This document shows, piece after piece, positions 57,606 through 64,000 of a stretch of 64,000 nt of DNA; the stretch's first letter is position 1; the number at the start of each line of letters is the position of its first letter. A program made the position numbers and the translations under genes. The DNA lies in NCBI GenBank assembly GCA_933822405.4, contig CAKOGP040000001.1, positions 1,656,822-1,720,821 on the forward strand, written 5' to 3'. Below the pieces are notes generated by a model. That model saw only the letters and a program-made list of their open reading frames with translations, ran no database searches and was not told where the DNA came from. The DNA comes from Cylindrotheca closterium (taxonomy: Eukaryota; Bacillariophyta; Bacillariophyceae; Bacillariales; Bacillariaceae).

Positions 57606-57815
57606 TAGGTCCTTCAAAGATAAATAAGAGAGATGAAGAAAAGCTTGGGACTATAAGCCCGTACTCAATGAGCGAAATGATGCCAGTGGAAGCAAGATGA
57701 GCAAATCCATCACCATAGAACATAATTCAGAGTCCTCTTATCCTGGTCCTCAGAGCTATTTCAGTGAACAATGTGCCCGACGCTAGATTCCGAGCGCGTG
57801 AGTTGAATCAGTCAG

Positions 57816-58671
57816 TCAGTCATCGCTTATCTCATCAGCATATGTCCCATAGACATCGAACTGCCACAAAGATACTAATAGAAGAGCGAGCAGTGAGAGA
57901 CAGTTTGACAAGTAGAATCGAAAGATCATCAAACTTACCGCCCCACCCCATTACACTTCGATAGACAAACACTCGAAGATATCGAATTGGCTTCTTTTCT
58001 GTGAATCCATCGATAGTATGCACAACATGGAGAGGAGTTTCCACCTTCACCCCAGGCGATTGGCCGGACTTTTCGGTTGTCCGACGATGCTCTTGGGATG
58101 GATCGGTTCCATCGAATAGAATCCACTTGCCAGCTCCGTCGTCGTCGCTAAGCTCAAAAAGTGAACCTTCCAGCTTGTATTGGTTTGCATAAGCTGCTTC
58201 CCAATCCAAGATAATCTTGTCAACTATGATCTCTCTTCCAAAGTCTAGTTTAACCCAGTGAGACCCTTTGATGGCAGTGCCGTGCATGTTGGAAGCAGCT
58301 TGCCATCGATCCTTTATCCAATCGGTACCCGGATCTTTCTGTATGACAACACTCACAGGTCCGAGATTCCCACGGACATCAGCACTAGCAGTGACTCTAC
58401 TGGATCTTGAGAGTAGCTGCGTCATTGGCTTTTTCCGTGGCTGAACCCTTCTTCTCAGTGCTCCCACCGATGATACACGGTTTATAGTTGAAGTTGGTTG
58501 CGACAGAAGATATGCTAGACCTGAGGCCCAGAGGACAAGAAGACCGACCACGACAATCACTAGAAATGTAAGGTACTGCCTTGTTTGCAAATTGGAACGA
58601 TTCCTGCTTGATGGGACAACCATGACGACCACAAATAAGGTTACAACGTGGTCTTGATGGCCAAATGCCAT
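57816..58671 (-). CDS. Membrane-anchored discoidin (F5/8 type C)-like protein
   Basis: Two exons, 58671-57939 and 57874-57816, with a 64-bp phase-1 intron; 263 residues. The small last exon adds VSLWQFDVYGTYADEISDD, which closes the domain with the typical W-x-F-D-V-Y-G strand. A transmembrane helix (YLTFLVIVVVGLLVLWASGLAYLL) near the N-terminus suggests a type II anchor. The domain contains SHWVKLDFGREIIVDKIILDWEAAYANQYKLEGS, characteristic of galactose-binding-like folds. An alternative start at 58623 (MVVPSSRNR) leaves a more basic cytosolic tail and is equally plausible. Likely binds carbohydrate or phospholipid outside the cytosol; ligand unknown. Its start lies 76 bp past the stop of the upstream PPR gene. 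Confidence 0.78.
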
Positions 58672-58746
58672 CAAAAGTTGAAGCACATTTGACCAAAATG
58701 ACTGCACTATTTTTCTCGGTTTGTTTATTTTATCATGTTGCACTCA

Positions 58747-60546
58747 CTAAAGGAAGTCGGAGTCGTCTAGCTTCTCCCCAAAATAGGCAAAGAGCTTTTG
58801 AAGTGCTTCTCTTGATAGCTTGGGATTCTTCTGTGTCAGAATCATTAGTTTGCAAAACTCTTCCGAGTGATAGGCATTTTGTTCCCACTTCCAGAGTTGT
58901 TGAATGAAGAAGACATGTCGTTTCGCTTCGTGCACAAGCGATCGCCCCAAAGAAAATTCCAGAATTTTGAGATGCGTGGTGTATGGTGGCAGTATAGAAT
59001 GTTGATTGAAAATATCTTGCACCAATGTGATGGCAGCTCCCACGTCTCCAAGATTCAGGAGGCCGTCTGCAATGGCTTCAACGGTTTCTTTTGTGGGTGA
59101 GATTCCTTTGCCTAGCATTTGATTGAAGTATAATTTCATCGTCGGAGCATCTCCGACTCGTGATAGCCCTTTCAAGAGCGTATTGTATGCAATCACATCA
59201 GGTTCAATTCCATTGGAAGGCATGGTTTCGTCCAGAATGTGCATTGCTCTCCACAAGCTACCTCTATTTACACATGTCTTGATCAAAGTGCTGTAGCCTA
59301 TCAGATCCAGTTCAATTGGCTCATGACCACAAGCTCCTTGGGTGAGTGAATCAGCAAATGAAATGGCGGCAGTAAGTGGTGCACTCCAATCTGGGTCAAG
59401 CTCCCGGTCAAGTTTCAGCTGCTTGATCTCTGATCCCGGTTTTCGAACCAACTTTCCTCTCACTTGCGAAGGAATTTTGTGGTATGGAGGCGGTGGACGC
59501 ATTGTCATTGAAACCTTGACCGGCTTGTTTCGAAACTCTGCCATTCCCTCGATATTGCGTTCGGAACTTTCTACGTTAAGAACCGATTCATCAATTGGAT
59601 TTCTCAATACTCGATAAAAGTAGTGAACAGCCTTTCCAGATTTTCCAGTAGACGCGTAGGTATTCAGCATCCGGTTGGCAAGTTCGGTTGACAGTGGGAA
59701 ATCTCTTTGGTTCATGTTGAGGAGAATATCATCCAGCCACCTCGTTGGGTCATCTATTTGTGGTTGATCGTTGTCACTCAAGTAAACGTTTCGATTGGTT
59801 CTCAGAAAGAGACCTGCAGATTGGATTGCTTGAATTGTATATACAAATTCCTTCCTGGTCGGTTCATAGCCTCTGGACTTTCGCACTTTCAGTAGCGTAA
59901 TCGATCGTCCAATATTTCCACCCTTGCCATTGGCTTCAAGCATTCGAAGCGAAAGATCATCAGTCAATTGAGTCATTCCTAGAGCACCAATATACCGCTC
60001 CCATTCTCGTACTTTGCGTGACAGCTGTAATGTGGGTACCTTGCACCTTAGCATGGAACGAAACGCCAACTCGGTGGTTTGGGAAGACAAGAATAGCTTC
60101 TTCATTTCTTCCGTTACTGAACTTTGATCTAAGAGTCCACCATTATCGATCGAATCATTGTCTGTATGTTGGTTGAAAAAGTGCTTCAAACAGTATTCAT
60201 ATTCATCAACGCTCCTTTTTGCAAATTCAAAGTTCCATAGAACCTTTGGACCGGATGGACCTCCTCCCTTCCCTTGATTGAATCTTGAAGATTTTTCAAT
60301 GTTCGAAATCACAGAGTCTAATTTTATACTGGCGTTTTCGTCATCTTGAAGGACGACGTTCGTGTCCAAAGGCTCCTGTTGTGATGGAGGCTGGCTGAAG
60401 AGCCTCGCTTGTTGTGGGCGAAAGTGTGGATTGCGTGGGAGTGCGTTTGGTTGCAGCTTCTCCGCGGCTAAGGAAACTATCCGAAGTGTTCTATTGCCGA
60501 TATGTGGGCGCTTGAGAGCTCGAGCTAATGGTATCCGAGAAATCAT
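58747..60546 (-). CDS. PPR protein, probably mitochondrial
   Basis: A single exon of 599 residues. The N-terminus (MISRIPLARALKRPHIGNRT) is basic and amphipathic, as in mitochondrial presequences. PPR-type units are clear at ~410-520: LDLIGYSTLIKTCVNRGSLWRAMHILDETM...GIEPDVIAYNTLLKGLSRVGDAPTMKLYFNQMLGKGISPT. Weaker units extend towards the N-terminus (ELANRMLNTYASTGKSGKAVHYFYRVL). It belongs to the P-class with no C-terminal editing domain visible, so RNA stability or translation in an organelle is the likely role. The promoter is shared with MED31 and contains the foldback element. Confidence 0.84.
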   Translation of the reverse strand: MISRIPLARALKRPHIGNRTLRIVSLAAEKLQPNALPRNPHFRPQQARLFSQPPSQQEPLDTNVVLQDDENASIKLDSVISNIEKSSRFNQGKGGGPSGPKVLWNFEFAKRSVDEYEYCLKHFFNQHTDNDSIDNGGLLDQSSVTEEMKKLFLSSQTTELAFRSMLRCKVPTLQLSRKVREWERYIGALGMTQLTDDLSLRMLEANGKGGNIGRSITLLKVRKSRGYEPTRKEFVYTIQAIQSAGLFLRTNRNVYLSDNDQPQIDDPTRWLDDILLNMNQRDFPLSTELANRMLNTYASTGKSGKAVHYFYRVLRNPIDESVLNVESSERNIEGMAEFRNKPVKVSMTMRPPPPYHKIPSQVRGKLVRKPGSEIKQLKLDRELDPDWSAPLTAAISFADSLTQGACGHEPIELDLIGYSTLIKTCVNRGSLWRAMHILDETMPSNGIEPDVIAYNTLLKGLSRVGDAPTMKLYFNQMLGKGISPTKETVEAIADGLLNLGDVGAAITLVQDIFNQHSILPPYTTHLKILEFSLGRSLVHEAKRHVFFIQQLWKWEQNAYHSEEFCKLMILTQKNPKLSREALQKLFAYFGEKLDDSDFL

Positions 60547-60864
60547 GCTTGTTTGCTACTCCAACATCATTTTTATTTTGTTAGGTTGTGTTTGTTTTGA
60601 ATGAATGAATCGACATGAGGATGCGTACAAAGGGCAGACATGTCCGGGTCAACATCTAAAATGATCTGAGATAGTCACAAAAGTCAGGGTTCAGAACCCC
60701 TCAAAAAAAGCGCATTTGAATTGTGCACCAAAAATTGGGTTCCAAGAGTGCAACATTTTTTGAGGGGTTCTGAACCTGACTTTTGTGACTATCTCAGATC
60801 ATCAAGAATCGATTAAATCGAAACGTACAGTACCGTACAACTTTGAATCCAAAATAATCAAACC
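60547..60864. other. Divergent PPR/MED31 promoter carrying a foldback insertion
   Basis: 318 bp between the two divergent starts. 142 bp of it is a foldback element, leaving little native promoter: about 114 bp on the PPR side and 62 bp on the MED31 side. Confidence 0.6.
60661..60802. mobile_element. Foldback/MITE-like element with ~47-bp inverted repeats
   Basis: The left arm (60661-60708) and right arm (60756-60802) are perfect reverse complements over ~47 bases, except for one extra G in the left arm (CAGGG versus CAGG). The termini read ATGATCTGAGATAG. A 47-nt unrelated loop separates the arms. No coding capacity. A target-site duplication is not obvious; AT at each outer edge is compatible with either a 2-bp duplication or part of the repeat. 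This fits a non-autonomous DNA transposon derivative or a long hairpin locus. Confidence 0.75.
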
Positions 60865-61361
60865 ATGGCGACTGGCTTGAAAACAGAGGATCTTCCCAAA
60901 GACCGCTTTGCGTTGGAACTAGAATTTGGTAAGACCTTGATAACCGCCTGTGTTTGGTCGTTGGGATATTGTCTAATTTACTTTTGTTCTTGGGATATGA
61001 AGTACAAAGTTTGGCTTCACCTGCCTATCTGCATTTCATCGCTACGACAACGACGAGCGATGGGCAGTCATTACTATTGGACTCGCGGTTCAAGGCCTTT
61101 CTACGCTATTTACACGAAACATGGACTCATCCTGACTATGTTCGCTTCATAGTATATCCATCATCACTTCACTTTTTAGAGCTTTTGATCAATAACGACT
61201 CTTTTTGTCGCGAATTGGGACAAGTTCCCTTCCGAAATTTCGCTCATCAGCAGCAATACTATGCTTGGCAACGAAGGTTCTCTGATCTATATGGAACTGG
61301 GGAGGTAAAAACTGTAGAAGTTATGAATACCGAACAACCAAATGCTGCAGTAGAAGAGTAG
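60865..61361 (+). CDS. MED31: Mediator complex subunit MED31 (Soh1)
   Basis: Two exons, 60865-60928 and 61003-61361, with a 74-bp phase-1 intron; 140 residues. The join rebuilds RFALELEFVQSLASPAYLHFIA, the MED31 signature (RF..ELEFVQ.LANP.YL..LA). It continues with FLRYLHETWTHPDYVRFIVYPSSLHFLELL and the FRN-x-HQQQYYAWQ end. The first exon encodes only 21 residues. MED31 sits in the Mediator middle module with MED7 and is among the most conserved Mediator subunits. Confidence 0.93.
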
Positions 61362-61966
61362 TTCAAGGAGTGTGGAGTGTAGTCGATTGAACTGGCCGAC
61401 GTCATTACGCATGGGAATAGGAACAGGAAGCATCCTTCTATGCTCGAGAGATATGATTCCATCTTACTATGCCTTGATGCTGTGATCTGAACAGCAGAAA
61501 GTGCAGCTTTCGAAAGGTGAGCAATCGGGCATTTTAAAAGCGGAGAGCGAAGTTTCTAGCTTGTATCAATCAACAACATAATAATAATCCAACCCGCAAA
61601 GTATCAGTACTATTGAATTGTGAAACAGGAAGCGGAGAACCAATCGAATTATTTTGTAAAATTGTATGGTACCAGGTACTCAAACACCTTACATTGATCA
61701 ATGGTCTAGCGCAGCTGCTGTACATTGAAGTCGGTTTGAGGTTCTGGGTGATGTGACTGTGAAGCTGACCAGCAATCTCTGTCAGGCGGCGACGGGAATT
61801 GCACTGAATTCTCAATGAAAATCTTTTTATATTCTTAATTTTCTGTACCACTGAACATGAAGAAGAAACACAAAACATCAATCAAAGTACGACACCCGGG
61901 TCACGAGTAGAGGTGTCAGACTCATCGCGTGTTTCTTCTATAAACAATGAAATTTGGACCAGGAGC
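61362..61966. other. Spacer between convergent MED31 and kinesin genes
   Basis: 605 bp. A 103-residue minus-strand frame (61881-61570) has no recognisable features. A GACGTCA element lies at 61398-61404. No repeat or RNA gene was recognised. Confidence 0.5.
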
Positions 61967-64000
61967 TTATTTCAATCCCTTCTTCTCTCGAAGCTTCTTC
62001 ATACGTAACATGTGACGTTGAGCAGCAGCTTCACTTCGTGTCTTGGCGTCATTCGCGGCGGTGCCACTCTCGTATCGTTGAGTCATCTTTTCTAGCAACA
62101 GATTCTCCTTGCCCTTGAATTTCTCCATAATAATGTCGATCCTGTTGACCTTGCCTTGATCGTGCTCCTTGAGAAGAGCCAGAACCTTTTCACGGATCTC
62201 CTTAACTTCTTCCGGAGGAGTAGCAGAAGTTTCTTCAGGGGCGGCGGCAGTGGCGGACGCTCTCTTCGTTCTCGCTTTTGGTTCAGCTCTGGAACCAAGA
62301 ACTTGTGCCTTGCGGGCACGAATGTTGGATGCAGATGCTGCTTCCTTTGCTGTTCGAAGCTCGGTAGCCTTCTTCTCGAGCAATTTGTCCTTCTCATCCA
62401 ACTTGTTCTTGAGAGACTCTTGTTCTCTCGTAAGCGCAGAAACAGACTTTTGAAGTTTTGCGAGTTGCTTGGTGGCCTTCTCGGCTTCTTCAAGGGCAGC
62501 TTCACGAGCGGACTTCTCCTTTTGCCATCTCTTGGCCATGTCATCGTTATTCTTACGAAGTACTTCCAAAGTCTTGTTATCACTCTTGGATGCCTTTCTT
62601 GCGGCATCGATTTTTCCAAGCTTTCCTTGGATACGGTCATTATCCTTCTTCAAGTTGTTCAATTGAGAATCAGTCTTTTGCTTTTGTCGTGTCAGAGTCT
62701 TCATTTCAGCTGTCAATGCCTTAACTGTCTCCTCGAGGTTCTTCGAAGTGACATTTCTCTGCGCAGCACCGATATTGATACGGCGGACACGGGTGGCGAA
62801 TTGAAGAGCATGGATAGACTCGTCGTATGCATAGTCAACGGGGGTGACGGCGACAACCATCATTGTTCTAGAGTTTCCACCAAGGGAGTCTTGAAGGAGG
62901 AATGTGAGCTTACTGTCACGGTATGGAACGTGGGCTGCCTTACGATCTAGGGCTTCCATCACGTTTCCAAGTGCAGAAAGACTCTTGTTAATGTGACTGG
63001 CCTCCTTGAGGTTATCACCACCAACCTCAGACTTCTTGACACGTTCGGATCCGGCAAGATCGACGAGGAAAAGAGTTCCATTGTTTCCTGGTTCACTCTT
63101 CATTCCAGCCTTGACATCGACCCACAACACCATGTGCGATCGACTAGATTGAGAGTTGAGACTTGTGGCAGCAACGGCACGATGCTTGTTGCCTCTCTTC
63201 AACAAGTCAATAACGTCTTGGATGGTATGGACTGTTTCCTTAGTGAGGTTGGGAACTTCAATGCGGCCGTCTTGGTTGCGACGGATATCAAGAGATGCCT
63301 TTCCTCCAGCCTTTTGCGCTTCAGCCTTCTTTTCGGCAAGAGTAGAACCTCCTGCTCCGAGAAGATCGTAACACTCGTCGTTGTAAATTTCAAGCATACC
63401 AACGTTGATTTCAAATACAAATTCATCAGGTTCTTCGGTGCGCTCTTCAGTAGTCTTCATCAAGATAGCAGCGGCGGCTTCTTGTTGTTTCTTCAAAGAC
63501 AACAAGTGGAAGACCTTTTGGATGGTACGGTAACTGATACCTCTTTGGTTGTTCTCTTCAGCACCCTCCATCGTAAATGTCTTACCGGATCCACTGCGAG
63601 GAAGGGTTAGAATAATATGAATAATTTTCGAATCAAAATTTGCAAAGCAACTTACGTTTGTCCGTAGGCAAAGATACAGGCGTTGAAACCATCAACAACA
63701 GAAAGTGCAATAGGTTCGACATCTTGGAAGATATTTTGTTGAGATTGATCAGGTCCCCAGACACGATCAAAGGCGAAACTCTTCCATGCTTGGGTTCTGG
63801 AGTCGAAGCATCCAAGTTCACTCTCACTAAGAGATTCGACGACAGTCTTGTATCCCGCTTGGATTTCCCTGATGCTCATGGGACGGATACGGCAGAACAC
63901 TTGGATGTTTCCTTGCAAGGCAAGCATCTTAGATAGCAATTGGTTATTGTAGTCACGCTGGGAGGCGCACTTTTTGTCAAGATAAAGAAGCTCCTTCTTC
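61967..64000 (-). CDS. Kinesin-14-type motor protein, N-terminus outside window
   Basis: Two exons visible: 63593-61967 and 63656 to beyond base 64000, with a 62-bp phase-2 intron that splits the Thr codon of the P-loop GQTGSGKT. The frame is open to the window edge, so the N-terminal tail is missing. A helical neck (KKELLYLDKKCASQRDYNNQ) runs directly into GNIQVFCRIRP, which is the kinesin-14 arrangement of neck before motor. Switch I is NSQSSRSH, switch II DLAGSER, then HVPYRDSKLTFLLQDSLGG. The motor is followed by ~260 residues: a coiled coil, an Ala/Pro/Thr-rich linker and a basic end. Family members move to microtubule minus ends and act in spindles or transport. Confidence 0.9.

Noticed and set aside
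1..64000. CRISPR arrays, operons or prokaryotic mobile elements
   Set aside because: No regularly spaced repeats were seen; the genes have spliceosomal introns and eukaryotic content.

Overview
This is nuclear DNA of a unicellular eukaryote, most likely a diatom or close stramenopile. Genes sit on both strands with short spacers. Introns are few and short (about 59-140 bp, GT-AG). Several proteins start with a signal peptide followed by an ASAF-like motif with Phe right after the cleavage point, the pattern of diatom/heterokont plastid targeting. The gene content (GABA-B-like receptor, eIF3k, Mediator, Paf1 complex, VPS13, UFD1, kinesin-14) is plainly eukaryotic. I joined exons by hand from GT-AG sites and reading-frame continuity, without transcript data.

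Layout. 1-1.4 kb: 3' part of a transposase-like ORF and a repeat-bearing spacer. 1.4-4.6 kb (-): a four-exon class C GPCR with a Ser-phosphosite-like tandem repeat in its tail. 5.2-12.0 kb (-): URB1, five exons. 12.4-15.4 kb (+): a GH10 xylanase-like enzyme and a REXO4-like exonuclease. 15.7-17.0 kb (-): an unknown protein with a plastid-type leader. 17.2-18.6 kb (+): LEO1. 18.6-30.9 kb (-): a 4,048-residue VPS13-like lipid-transfer protein. 31.1-33.4 kb (-): a plastid-type ABCD half transporter. 33.8-35.5 kb: eIF3k (+) and EAPP (-). 35.7-43.7 kb (+): a PPR protein, a P-loop/aminotransferase fusion and KRI1. 43.9-44.3 kb: a run of strong hairpins that may be a structured RNA. 44.4-49.0 kb: an amino-acid transporter (+), a plastid MsrB-like protein (-), CREG (+) and a thioredoxin-like protein (-). 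50.4-57.6 kb: UFD1 (-), ALG12 (+), a PPIL4/CYP59-like cyclophilin (-) and a mitochondrial-carrier-family protein with a signal peptide (+). 57.8-60.5 kb (-): a discoidin-domain membrane protein and a second PPR protein. 60.66-60.80 kb: a foldback/MITE-like element in the promoter shared by that PPR gene and MED31 (+). 62.0-64 kb (-): a kinesin-14 motor running off the window.

Functional themes: ribosome production and translation (URB1, KRI1, REXO4-like, eIF3k), RNA polymerase II transcription (LEO1, MED31, PPIL4-like), secretory-pathway quality control (ALG12, UFD1), organelle gene expression (two PPR proteins) and plastid redox/transport (MsrB-like, thioredoxin-like, ABCD transporter). They form no operon-like unit. 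The items I would look at first are the hairpin array at 43.9-44.3 kb, the foldback element at 60.7 kb, the TGASTCA boxes near the two redox genes, and the GPCR with its upstream TACCGGTA cluster.
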